64,000 nucleotides of DNA, from NCBI GenBank assembly GCA_965228695.1, contig CBDDIB010000002.1:1612001-1676000 (forward strand), in the 5' to 3' direction. Source of the DNA: JAJFJD01 sp965228695 (lineage in GTDB: Bacteria; Pseudomonadota; Alphaproteobacteria; UBA8366). The translations under genes were made by a program, and so were the position numbers. The notes under the pieces are model-generated. The model was not told the origin of the DNA, ran no database searches, and worked only from the letters and a program-made list of their open reading frames with translations. Positions 1 to 8,358 of the stretch are shown here, piece by piece (within the stretch, counting starts at the first letter, position 1; each line of letters opens with the position of its first letter).

Positions 1-1044
1 ATGCCCTTCGTCACCGACGGCCCGGACGGGCCTTATTGGACCTGCAAGAACGGCACGTCCTTCGGGCTCAAGAACGGGGTCGGTCCCTCGGGCGCGAAAT
101 ACGTTCCCGGTGCGCATGACCGCGCCGACCTGATGGCCGCAACGAATCTGTACGAAGACGGCAAGAACGATATCCGCCGGGTCTCGACGCCGGAACTCCG
201 CATCAAGGATATGGAGCGCGACGGTGTCGACGCCGAGGTGATGTACGGCATCCTGGGCGCGGCGTCCAAGCTGGCCGATCACGAAGCGGCCAACGAGATG
301 TACCGTATCTACAACGACTGGCTGGCGGACTTCTGCAAGGAATACCCGGACCGCCAGATCGGTCTCGCCTGTCTGCCCTATGGCGACATCGAGGAAGCCG
401 CGAAGGAAATCTACCGGGCCAAGGAGCTGGGTTTGCGCGGGATCGAGCTGTCCTGTTCCTGGGACATGGCGCCGATGTATCACCCGATGTGGGAGCCGAT
501 CTGGCAGGCGATCAACGAGGTCGAACTGCCGTTGCATTTCCACACCTTCCCGGTGATGTCGCCGCAGGTGCGCGAAAATCTGCCGAAGGAGAGCCAGCGT
601 GTCGCCATCTTCACGATCGTTTCGGGCTTCCAGATGAACCTGATCAATATCGTTGCCGCGGTGATCGGCGGCGCGATCCTGGAACGCTATCCCAATGTGC
701 GTGTCGCCTTCGGCGAAAGCGGTATCGGCTGGCTGCCCTACGCGCTCGACCGGATGGATTTCGAATGGGAGGACCGTTTTAAGGACCTCGGACTGACGAT
801 GAAACCGAGCGACTACTGGCGGCGTCAGTGCAAGGCGACTTTCCAATACGACACCATCGGCGCCAAGTTGGTCGATGACATTGGTGTCGAATCGCTGATG
901 TGGGGGTCGGACTATCCGCATGGCGACGGCGTCTGGCCGGACTCCGACAAATACATCAAGGAACAGTTCGCGCATCTGCCGGCGGACGTGGTGCACAAGA
1001 TCACCTGCGAGAACGCCGGCAAATTCTATGGACTGATTCAATAA
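1..1044 (+). CDS. Amidohydrolase family 2 (TIM-barrel metal-dependent hydrolase), 5' partial
   Basis: Probable amidohydrolase-2 family enzyme, hydrolysing or decarboxylating a small cyclic or aromatic acid; the substrate is unknown. Visible family marks are HFHTFP near residue 180, the GESGIGWLPY segment near 240 and the C-terminal WGSDYPHGD motif near residue 301, where Asp is the usual metal/catalytic residue. The ATG at base 1 is unlikely to be the true start: relatives begin with a metal-binding His-x-His segment that is absent here, so the N-terminus probably lies off the window. It is followed 29 bp later by a cupin gene on the same strand, so it probably heads or belongs to a catabolic operon with the cupin, flavoprotein and 2Fe-2S genes. 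Confidence 0.85.
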   Translation: MPFVTDGPDGPYWTCKNGTSFGLKNGVGPSGAKYVPGAHDRADLMAATNLYEDGKNDIRRVSTPELRIKDMERDGVDAEVMYGILGAASKLADHEAANEMYRIYNDWLADFCKEYPDRQIGLACLPYGDIEEAAKEIYRAKELGLRGIELSCSWDMAPMYHPMWEPIWQAINEVELPLHFHTFPVMSPQVRENLPKESQRVAIFTIVSGFQMNLINIVAAVIGGAILERYPNVRVAFGESGIGWLPYALDRMDFEWEDRFKDLGLTMKPSDYWRRQCKATFQYDTIGAKLVDDIGVESLMWGSDYPHGDGVWPDSDKYIKEQFAHLPADVVHKITCENAGKFYGLIQ

Positions 1045-1073
1045 ACCCGCCGGTCGGCACGGAGGAGATGGCC

Positions 1074-1646
1074 ATGTCCAATTCGGACTCGCAGGCGACT
1101 ATTCGCGACTGCGCCCAGAACGCGATCGGCGTCATTCAGGATGCCCGCAGCGATGAAGCCAAGCTACGCGCGGGATTACTGGAGGCGATGCGGCCGTTGC
1201 TGGCGCGGGAGGATTTACTGACCCTCGGCGTGAAGCGGCCGGGCAATCACATCGACAACTCGAAGTACCTTTATTACGACGGGCAATTGTCCATCACGCT
1301 CGACGAGTTTCCCAACGGCAAATACATCCCGCCGCATGACCATGGCGTCTGGGAGGCGTTGGTGGTCTTCAAGGGACGTGTGCGTCATTGCGTCTACGAA
1401 CGGGTGGATGACGGTACGGTCGAGGGGCATGCGGACCTGAAGACGGTGGAGGATCGCGAATACGCGCCCGGCGAGATCGCCATGGTCGTACCGCCGACGG
1501 AAATCCACAGCTTCACGGCGTTGGCGGAGGGAACCTATGTCGTGACGGTCGTCGGCGGCAATTACAAGCCGGTCCGGCACTACTACAATGTCGAAGACAA
1601 GACCTACGTGGTCAGCAAACCCGCGGCGCTGGCCGCGGCGGAATAA
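1074..1646 (+). CDS. Cupin-fold protein, cysteine-dioxygenase-like
   Basis: 190-residue single-domain cupin. The metal-binding cupin motif is seen as PPHDHGVWEALVVFKG (residues 86-101, His88 and His90), with a second-motif His in the PPTEIHSF segment near residue 147. This resembles the predicted metal-dependent cysteine-dioxygenase-like beta-helix family; a thiol or ring-cleavage dioxygenase role is possible, but the substrate is unknown. ATG at 1074 is preferred over ATG at 1068 because GGAGGAG (1061-1067) is correctly spaced for it. It sits between the amidohydrolase and the flavoprotein gene and is probably co-transcribed. Confidence 0.8.
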   Translation: MSNSDSQATIRDCAQNAIGVIQDARSDEAKLRAGLLEAMRPLLAREDLLTLGVKRPGNHIDNSKYLYYDGQLSITLDEFPNGKYIPPHDHGVWEALVVFKGRVRHCVYERVDDGTVEGHADLKTVEDREYAPGEIAMVVPPTEIHSFTALAEGTYVVTVVGGNYKPVRHYYNVEDKTYVVSKPAALAAAE

Positions 1647-1682
1647 ATCAACGGAATGACGCAAGGAAAGGGCCACCGGGTG

Positions 1683-3398
1683 ATGCATCTCGCGACCGAT
1701 GTCCTGGTGGTCGGGTCGGGCGGGGCCGGCATGTATGCCGCGGTGTCGGCGGCGCGGGCGGGCGCCCGCGCCCTGCTGGCCGACAAGAGTCTGATCGGCC
1801 GCGGCGGGGCGACGATAATGGCGCAGATGACCGTCGCGTCGGCGGTCGCCGAGGAAGCGCCGGATCACTGGACGCATCACCTGGCCGATACGCTGGAAGC
1901 GGGACGCGGGCTTTGCGATGGGCAGCTCGCCGCCATTCTGTGTGAAGAGTCGCCGTTGCGCATTCGCGAGATGGACGATTGGAAGGTCGGCTGGGCCCGC
2001 GAAGACGGACATATCAAGCAGGTCACCGCGCCGGGCCATCAAATCCCGCGCTGCGTCTATGTCGATTTTTTGAATACCGGCCCGGCGGTCGCCAAGACAT
2101 TGCGGGCGCAGGTCGCGCGCGGCGACGGCATCACCCGGGTCAGCGATCTGTCGATCACGGATCTGGTGGTGCATGACGGGCGTGTCGCCGGTGCGGTCGG
2201 TTTCGCGTTGGAAGACGGATCGCCGGTGACGGTCGCCGCCAAGGCGGTGATCCTGGCCGCCGGCGGATTGACGAAGATCTACCAACGAAACAGCGCGTCG
2301 ACCAACATGGGCGGGGACGCCTTCGCCTTGGCGCTGCATGCCGGGGCCGATCTCGTCGACATGGAATTCGTGCAGTTCTTCCCCATCGGTCATCTAGCAC
2401 CACGCCTCGTCGGCATGGACCCGATCATGTGGGACCCGTTCCGTTACAAGCTCGGCGGCCGGCTGTTGAACGGCAATCAAGAGGAGTTCATCGAGAACTA
2501 CGGCGCGACGGACTCCGGCACCTATACCGCGCCCCGCGATGTCGCCAGCTACGCCATCATGAAGGAGGCGGCGGCGGGGCGCGGGTCGCCCAATGGCGGC
2601 GCGTTTCTGAGTTTCCAGCACGTGCCGGAACCGGAATTGCGCGCGGCCTTCGGTCCGGTGATCGACCGGTTGCTGGCCAACGGCATCGACCTGACGGAGC
2701 GGTCGGTCGAGGTTGCACCCATTGCCCATTACCATATGGGCGGTATCCGGGTGGACGAAATGATGCGCACCACGGTGCCGGGTCTCTATGCCGCGGGCGA
2801 AGCCGTCGGCGGGGCGAACGGCGCGAACCGCCTGTCCGGGAATGCGATTCCGGAAGCGTTGGTCTTCGGCGAACGGGCCGGCCGCTTTGCCGCGGAGGAA
2901 GCAAACGGGATGGACCAGCCTTGGTCCGATGCCGACGCGGCGCCGGCACTCGACCGGTTGCGCGGTTTCGGAGCTGGGAGCCGGAGCAACGCAAACGCGG
3001 CGGCTGGGGCGTTGCTGGCCGATCTTCAGAACCTCATGTGGGATAAGGTCGGGCTTCTGCGCACCCGGGATGGCTTGTCCGCCGCGCTCGGCCGTTTGCG
3101 GCAGATGCAGCAGGACGATTTACCGGCAATCGCGGCTCAGACGGACAGCCGCTCCGCGCTCGCGGTTCAAGACTGGTTCGGCCTGCGGGCGTCGCTTCTG
3201 GCGGCTGAAACCGTTGCGCTGGCGGCCTTGCACCGTTGTGAAAGCCGCGGGGCGCATCAACGCGAAGACTTTCCGGAGACGCTTTCGGCCTATGACCATA
3301 ACCAGATCGTTTCGCTGCGGGATGGCGCTCTCGCATTGGCGAAGTCGCCGGTGGCCATCGTCGACGTTCCACCGGTTCCGCTGGAGGCGGCGCAATGA
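1683..3398 (+). CDS. FAD-dependent oxidoreductase, fumarate reductase/succinate dehydrogenase flavoprotein family
   Basis: 571-residue flavoprotein. The N-terminal dinucleotide-binding motif VVGSGGAGM lies at residues 9-17 and the C-terminal FAD-binding segment AAGEAVGGANGANRLSGN near residues 366-383. The HYHMGGIRVD segment matches the FrdA/SdhA substrate-domain signature, but the usual QFHPT motif reads QFFPI, so the substrate may not be fumarate. Start chosen at ATG 1683 because AAGGAAAGGG lies about 10 bases upstream and this puts the Rossmann motif right at the N-terminus; an in-frame ATG at 1656 is the alternative. The stop overlaps the next gene's ATG (ATGA), implying translational coupling to the 2Fe-2S protein. 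It may form a two-subunit soluble oxidoreductase. Confidence 0.88.
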   Translation: MHLATDVLVVGSGGAGMYAAVSAARAGARALLADKSLIGRGGATIMAQMTVASAVAEEAPDHWTHHLADTLEAGRGLCDGQLAAILCEESPLRIREMDDWKVGWAREDGHIKQVTAPGHQIPRCVYVDFLNTGPAVAKTLRAQVARGDGITRVSDLSITDLVVHDGRVAGAVGFALEDGSPVTVAAKAVILAAGGLTKIYQRNSASTNMGGDAFALALHAGADLVDMEFVQFFPIGHLAPRLVGMDPIMWDPFRYKLGGRLLNGNQEEFIENYGATDSGTYTAPRDVASYAIMKEAAAGRGSPNGGAFLSFQHVPEPELRAAFGPVIDRLLANGIDLTERSVEVAPIAHYHMGGIRVDEMMRTTVPGLYAAGEAVGGANGANRLSGNAIPEALVFGERAGRFAAEEANGMDQPWSDADAAPALDRLRGFGAGSRSNANAAAGALLADLQNLMWDKVGLLRTRDGLSAALGRLRQMQQDDLPAIAAQTDSRSALAVQDWFGLRASLLAAETVALAALHRCESRGAHQREDFPETLSAYDHNQIVSLRDGALALAKSPVAIVDVPPVPLEAAQ

Positions 3399-3748
3399 CG
3401 GCGAAACGGGCGACGATCCGGGTGCAGCGCGGCGGTCCCGGCGACGCGCCGCGCTTCGAGACGTTCGAAGTGCCGTATCGCGAGGGTATGTCGGTGCTCG
3501 ATGCGCTGATGTGGGTACGGACGCATACGGATTCGTCGCTGGCCGTTCGCTATAGCTGCATCAACGCCAATGCCTGCAAGGAGTGCATGGTCGAGGTCGA
3601 CGGCGAAACCGCCTACGCCTGCACCGCGCGGTTGGGGTCGGGGGCCGTGACGGTGGCGCCGCTGTCGAACAAGCGGCTGATCCGCGATCTGGTCACCGAC
3701 ATCGTGCCGCCGAAGGAAAACCTGAAAAACGCCCTCGACGGTTCCTAG
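3395..3748 (+). CDS. 2Fe-2S ferredoxin-type protein, SdhB N-domain only
   Basis: 117 residues corresponding to the N-terminal plant-ferredoxin domain of succinate dehydrogenase/fumarate reductase iron-sulfur subunits. Cluster ligands are visible in SCINANACKECMV (Cys-x5-Cys-x2-Cys, near residues 54-63) and the later YACTARL (near 75). The C-terminal domain that carries the 4Fe-4S and 3Fe-4S clusters in true SdhB is absent, so this is a short electron carrier for the flavoprotein encoded just upstream, whose stop it overlaps by 4 bases. Its last 4 bases overlap the end of the convergent molybdenum hydroxylase gene. Confidence 0.82.
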   Translation: MTAKRATIRVQRGGPGDAPRFETFEVPYREGMSVLDALMWVRTHTDSSLAVRYSCINANACKECMVEVDGETAYACTARLGSGAVTVAPLSNKRLIRDLVTDIVPPKENLKNALDGS

Positions 3749-6096
3749 CCGCCGCCTTCGATCAATTCGAGAATGCGTTCCGGCGTCATCGGGATGTCGG
3801 TCACGCGGGCGCCGAAGGGTGTCAAGGCATCCTCGACCGCCGAGGCGAGAACCGCCGTCGCGGGAATGGTGCCGCACTCGCCGGCTCCTTTGACGCCCAG
3901 CGGATTGAGCGGTGTCGGCGTTTCCAGGTGATGGATTTCGATGCGCGGTAACTCGGGCGCCGTCGGCATCAGGTATTCTCCGAGATTCGTGGTTTGCGGC
4001 TGGCCGTTCTCGTCGTATTTCATCCATTCGTAGAAAGCGGAACTGATGCCGTGCGCGACGCCGCCCTGCACCTGGCCCTCGACGAGCATCGGATTGATCA
4101 GCCGTCCGGAATCGTGGACCACCACGTAGCGCAGGATCGACACCTGCCCGGTCTCGATATCGACCTCGACCACCGCGGCGTGGCTGCCGTTGCAATAGGT
4201 CAGCGCATCGGGACCGAAAAGCGAAGTCGCCGACAAGCCGGGCGGCAGCCCGCTCGGCATGGCGTAGCCCGGCATGCCGCCGAGCACCCGCGCAATCTCG
4301 CCGAGGGCTACCGATAGGCCCGAAACGCCCTTCACACGCACCGTGCCGTCGGCGAGTTCGAGATCTTCCGTCGCCGCTTCCAGCATGCGTGACGCGGCGT
4401 CCAACGCCTTTGTCCGCACCTCCTGCGCGGCGAAGTGCACGGAAGAGCCGGCATTGACCGCCTGCCGGCTGGCGAAGGCGCCGAGACCGAGCGGCGCGGC
4501 GGCGGTATCGCCGGCGATGACGGAGACCTCCGCCGGGTCGATGCCGAGACTGCCCGCGCACAACTGCGCCAGAGTCGTCTTGACGCCTTGGCCTTGCGCC
4601 GTCGCGCCGGTGCGGATTTCGACCTTGCCCGATGCGCCGACGGTCACCGTGGCGGACTCGAAGGGTCCGCGTCCGGTGCCTTCCACATAGTTTGCGATGC
4701 CGAGCCCGAGATGTCTTCCCTCGGCCCGGGCGGCGGCTTGCCGTGCGGGGAAATCGTCGTAGCCGGCCGCCGCGAGCAGTTTGGCTTGGCACGCCGGATA
4801 GTCGCCGCTGTCGTAGATCATCGTCGCCCCGTCACGCGACCGCACCGGCGTCGCGTAGGGCATCTGGTCCGGGCCGATAAGATTGCGGCGGCGGACCTCG
4901 GCGCGGTCCAGGTCGAGGTCTTGCGCCACGCGGTCGAGCAGCCGCTCCATCACGTATGTGCCTTGGGGCCGTCCGGCGCCGCGCGTTGGTGTCGCCGGGA
5001 TCAGGTTGGTGAGTACCGAGACGACTTCGAGCCGGCAGGCGGGCAGGACATAGGGGCCGAGCAGGTTGGTCGCGGCGTTTTGAGCGATGACGATGCCGTA
5101 GGGCGTGAAGGCTCCATGGTCGTGCAGCATTCGGCCGCGGATGCCGAGCAGCCGGCCGTCGCCGTCCACGGCGGCCTCGATCTCCCAAAGCTGATCGCGT
5201 TCCTGCACCGTCGCGGTGAAATGTTCGCGGCGATCCTCGATCCATTTGACCGGCCGGCCCAGGAGCTTGGCCGCCAAGGGAACCGCCGCCTCTTCGGGAT
5301 AGAAGACGAATTTCGGTCCGAACCCGCCGCCGACGTCGGGCGGGACGATTCGCACTTCGGTTTCCGCGCAACCCAGCAGGTCGATCAGGATGCCATGCGC
5401 GCGATGCGGCATCTGCGTGCCGTCCCATACCGTCAGCACGTTGTCGGCTGGGTCGTATCGCGCCACGACGCCCCGGCATTCCACCGGATGACCGCCGCCC
5501 TTGTGCAGCGTGAATGCCTCGGTCACGACATGTGCCGCCGCGCCGAAGGCAGCGTTGGCATCGCCGAAGTCCTGCACGAAACGGGCGACCACATTGTCGG
5601 GACATCCGGTCCGGGCGGTCGGCGATCCGTCAGCGAGCGCGGCGGGCAGGTCGATCACCGCGGGCAACGGGTCGTAGTCGACGATGACATGCTCGGCGGC
5701 GTCTTCTGCGAGGGCGCGGCTGTCCGCGACGATCATCGCGACCGCCTCGCCCACGTGACAGACCTCGTCGTGTGCAAGAACCGTCTGCTTGATGGTTTGC
5801 CGGATCGCCGCATTCGGCATTTCGCCGGGAATATGGTCTGTCGCCCAATGCGGCGCAAGGGCGTCATGGGTGTAGATCGCACGCACGCCGGGCAGGTCCC
5901 GCGCCGCGGTCGTGTCGATCGACAGAATGCGGGCATGCGCATAGGCGCTGCGGACGAAATGGGCATGCAGCATGTCGGGATAGCGGATGTCGTCGGCGAA
6001 TCGGGCCGCACCCCGCAACAGGGCCGGGTCTTCCACGCGTTTGATGCGCTGTCCGAACATGCCCGTAACGGTACCGGCAAGGGACGGGGCTGTCAT
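3745..6096 (-). CDS. Xanthine dehydrogenase family molybdopterin-binding subunit (CoxL-like)
   Basis: 783-residue large subunit of a molybdenum hydroxylase (aerobic CO dehydrogenase/xanthine dehydrogenase superfamily). Seen: N-terminal hammerhead domain (GQRIKRVEDPALLRG, then PDMLHAHFVRSAYAHARI), GGGFGPKF, PTRGAGRPQGTYVMERL, and the C-terminal KGAGECGTIP segment whose Glu is the catalytic base of the family. The CO-dehydrogenase active-site loop AYRCSFR is not present, so it is not form I CO dehydrogenase. No FAD (CoxM) or 2Fe-2S (CoxS) partner gene lies nearby, which is unusual. The gene follows the thioredoxin-fusion gene by 26 bases on the same strand. The substrate is unknown. Confidence 0.88.
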   Translation of the reverse strand: MTAPSLAGTVTGMFGQRIKRVEDPALLRGAARFADDIRYPDMLHAHFVRSAYAHARILSIDTTAARDLPGVRAIYTHDALAPHWATDHIPGEMPNAAIRQTIKQTVLAHDEVCHVGEAVAMIVADSRALAEDAAEHVIVDYDPLPAVIDLPAALADGSPTARTGCPDNVVARFVQDFGDANAAFGAAAHVVTEAFTLHKGGGHPVECRGVVARYDPADNVLTVWDGTQMPHRAHGILIDLLGCAETEVRIVPPDVGGGFGPKFVFYPEEAAVPLAAKLLGRPVKWIEDRREHFTATVQERDQLWEIEAAVDGDGRLLGIRGRMLHDHGAFTPYGIVIAQNAATNLLGPYVLPACRLEVVSVLTNLIPATPTRGAGRPQGTYVMERLLDRVAQDLDLDRAEVRRRNLIGPDQMPYATPVRSRDGATMIYDSGDYPACQAKLLAAAGYDDFPARQAAARAEGRHLGLGIANYVEGTGRGPFESATVTVGASGKVEIRTGATAQGQGVKTTLAQLCAGSLGIDPAEVSVIAGDTAAAPLGLGAFASRQAVNAGSSVHFAAQEVRTKALDAASRMLEAATEDLELADGTVRVKGVSGLSVALGEIARVLGGMPGYAMPSGLPPGLSATSLFGPDALTYCNGSHAAVVEVDIETGQVSILRYVVVHDSGRLINPMLVEGQVQGGVAHGISSAFYEWMKYDENGQPQTTNLGEYLMPTAPELPRIEIHHLETPTPLNPLGVKGAGECGTIPATAVLASAVEDALTPFGARVTDIPMTPERILELIEGGG

Positions 6097-6122
6097 CTTG
6101 AGCCGGTGGTGAAGGGACGCGG

Positions 6123-7571
6123 TTAGAGAACGATCTCCTTGGTCACCGTCTTGGAATCGTCGCGGAACCGGCCGCCCGTCCAGCCGGCGCAGATCGCGGA
6201 GAACAATCCGGCCTGCCCGCCCGCTTGAACGATCAGCAGGCCCTCGGGCCAGAATTTATCGACCATGTCGTTCGCCCGCGCCGGATCGACGCCTTCGCCG
6301 ATGCCATGCGCGCCTTGGATAACGTCCGTGCCGGGGCGGCGCAGCGCGTCCTGTAAAGCCCTGGTGATCCGCTCGCGGTTCCATCCGCCGTCGCGGAACG
6401 TGGCGTAGTGTTCCGGCGCCAGCACCAGCATCGCGTTGGTGAACTCGCAGAGTTTCCAGTTGCCCACCGCCATCAGCGAGCGGGAAAGCGATTGGATCAA
6501 CGCTTCGGGCGTGCGCGACCGTTGGTCGACGAACCCTTGGATGCCGTCGCCTTGGAACAGGGTGACCGTGTTCGTGCCGGACGCATGGCCCCGCGCCACG
6601 TTGAGCGGCGTCCATGTGGGGTCGTCTTCTCTCTCCGCGAAGCAGAAGGTGTATTTGCCGGGGCCGCCGAGCACGGCGCGGTCCATCTCGCCGGGCACGC
6701 CGCCGCCGAAGTTGCGGATGATGAGTTGCAGGGCCCGGCCGATGGTGGCGTTGGCGCGGTTGCCCTGGCCCAGGCAGTTCATGCCGGAATTCATGCCGAT
6801 CTTCCGGGCGATCGGGCCATTGACGATCAGGATCGGTGACGAGAAGCAAGTGGTGCAAAGCACGCCGTGCATCGTGGCATACGGGTCGAGCGCGGCTTCG
6901 AGGGCGGTCAGCACCACCGGCATGTATTCCGGGCGGCAGCCGGCCATCACCGCGTTGATCGCGACCTTCTCTACCGTGATGGGCAGAAGGTTCGGCGGCA
7001 CGTCGCCGATCACTTCGTCGGGGTTGCGAGAGGTGCCGTCCAGCATGCGCAGAACGCGCGCGTCGGTGGGCGGCACGATCGGCAGCCCGTCGGACCAGCC
7101 GCGGTCGAAGCAGGCCTCGATCTCGTCGTCCCATTCGCCGAGGGTTATCTCGCGTGCGGTTATGCCGGTATCGCCGAACCGGGCGACAAGCGTCTCGTAG
7201 GCACCGACGTCATGCGTGCGTGATCCGCAGCCGGGCCGTGAGTCCGGCAAATCCGCGCCGAGGTCCGTTTGCCCGGTCAGGTCCCGCCATTCGTCGCGGT
7301 GCCATCCGAAGGCGCGGCCGGTCTCGACGCCGTCTTTGAAACGGATGACCGTCGGGACGATCTCGATATCGGCATGAAAGGACTGTTCGAGCGTGCCGTC
7401 ATGCACGGCATCCACACCCGGCGGAAAGGCGGGGTCGTCCTGGGTGATCACCGCGATTTCGGCGTGTGATTGCGCCAGCGCCGCGATCAAGGGGGCGATC
7501 ATCGCGCAGGTTTCGCACTCGGCCTTGACGAAGAAGGCGAGCCCGTCGGTCGGTAGGATGTCGGAAGGCAT
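6123..7571 (-). CDS. Thioredoxin-like domain fused to a conserved C-terminal domain of unknown function
   Basis: 482 residues. Residues 1 to about 100 look like a thioredoxin fold with a CETC redox motif at residues 19-22 (FFVKAECETCAMIAPL). After a linker, residues about 150-480 form one conserved globular domain with GWSDGLPIVPPTDARVLRML, ITVEKVAINAVMAGCRPEY, LIVNGP and NRANATIGRAL segments; I recognise its conserved look but know no assigned function. It precedes the CoxL-like gene by 26 bases, suggesting a redox or maturation link, which is inference. No membrane segment or signal peptide is seen. Confidence 0.72.
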   Translation of the reverse strand: MPSDILPTDGLAFFVKAECETCAMIAPLIAALAQSHAEIAVITQDDPAFPPGVDAVHDGTLEQSFHADIEIVPTVIRFKDGVETGRAFGWHRDEWRDLTGQTDLGADLPDSRPGCGSRTHDVGAYETLVARFGDTGITAREITLGEWDDEIEACFDRGWSDGLPIVPPTDARVLRMLDGTSRNPDEVIGDVPPNLLPITVEKVAINAVMAGCRPEYMPVVLTALEAALDPYATMHGVLCTTCFSSPILIVNGPIARKIGMNSGMNCLGQGNRANATIGRALQLIIRNFGGGVPGEMDRAVLGGPGKYTFCFAEREDDPTWTPLNVARGHASGTNTVTLFQGDGIQGFVDQRSRTPEALIQSLSRSLMAVGNWKLCEFTNAMLVLAPEHYATFRDGGWNRERITRALQDALRRPGTDVIQGAHGIGEGVDPARANDMVDKFWPEGLLIVQAGGQAGLFSAICAGWTGGRFRDDSKTVTKEIVL

Positions 7572-7660
7572 GTGAGTCTCGCCCTTGGTTTTTTGGGTCG
7601 AGACAGTTATAGCCCTACCGCGTCCGCCGAGAAAACCGGTTGCGGCGACGAGCGGTCGGA

Positions 7661-7699
7661 GAAAATGGCCGCATACCGGCGTTTCCGACGGTATGCGGC
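7661..7699 (-). terminator. Hairpin terminator downstream of mscL
   Basis: Perfect 11-bp inverted repeat GCCGCATACCG / CGGTATGCGGC (7668-7678 and 7689-7699) with a 10-base loop. Read on the minus strand it lies just after the mscL stop and is followed by CATTTTC, a short T-run, so it probably ends mscL transcription. Confidence 0.55.
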
Positions 7700-7712
7700 T
7701 TGCAATTTCAGC

Positions 7713-8162
7713 TTAAGTCGATGCTGCCGGAACTTCCGACGTGCAATGCGCGCAGCGCGTTGCCTTGATCGGAATTTTCGACAGGCAATGCGGGCACTCT
7801 TTCTCCGTCGGATCGGGCGGCGCGACTTCTTCTTCGCGCTTCAGTTTATTCATCGTCCGAATGACCATAAAGATGGCGAAAGCGACGATAATGAAATCGA
7901 GCACCGTGTTGACGAACTGACCGTAGTTGATCGTCGCGGCGCCGGCTTTCTCGGCAGCGGCGAGCGTGGCGTATTGCTGGTCGGATAGATTGATGAACAG
8001 ATTGCTGAAATCTACACCACCCATCAGCAATCCGATGGGCGGCATGATGATGTCCTTGACGAACGAGGAGACGATCTTGCCGAACGCCGCCCCGATAATG
8101 ATGCCGACAGCCATGTCCATGACATTGCCGCGCATCGCGAATTCTTTGAATTCCTTTAACAT
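7713..8162 (-). CDS. mscL: Large-conductance mechanosensitive channel MscL with C-terminal zinc-ribbon tail
   Basis: 149 residues; releases solutes on hypo-osmotic shock. The MscL N-terminal helix and first membrane segment (LKEFKEFAMRGNVMDMAVG, then IIIGAAFGKIV) and the second membrane segment (near residues 85-103) are clear. After the usual KREEE stretch the protein continues into ECPHCLSKIPIKATRCAHC, two CxxC knuckles at residues 123-126 and 137-140, a zinc-ribbon-like tail that E. coli MscL lacks. Start set at ATG 8162 (MLKEFKEF) with GGGGGAA just upstream; a longer in-frame extension to 8228 is not supported. Encoded alone on the minus strand. Confidence 0.93.
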   Translation of the reverse strand: MLKEFKEFAMRGNVMDMAVGIIIGAAFGKIVSSFVKDIIMPPIGLLMGGVDFSNLFINLSDQQYATLAAAEKAGAATINYGQFVNTVLDFIIVAFAIFMVIRTMNKLKREEEVAPPDPTEKECPHCLSKIPIKATRCAHCTSEVPAAST

Positions 8163-8358
8163 GAATTCCCCCGTAAGAAGGTTTCTCAAGACCTGTGTGC
8201 TACCCCAACTAGAGGAATATATCAGCAAGGCACGATTTGAGAAATCGCAGTTGCATCAATGGGGAACATTACACGGTAGACGTCAACGTCCGCCGATTGG
8301 AAGCGTGCGACAGTGTCGGAGGCCTGCCCGGACAATTATGGGTGGTGCGGGAAAAGGA

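Noticed and set aside
4435..6126. Long plus-strand frame over the CoxL-like gene
   Set aside because: Shadow of the minus-strand gene, whose translation has clear family motifs; composition is typical of antisense frames.
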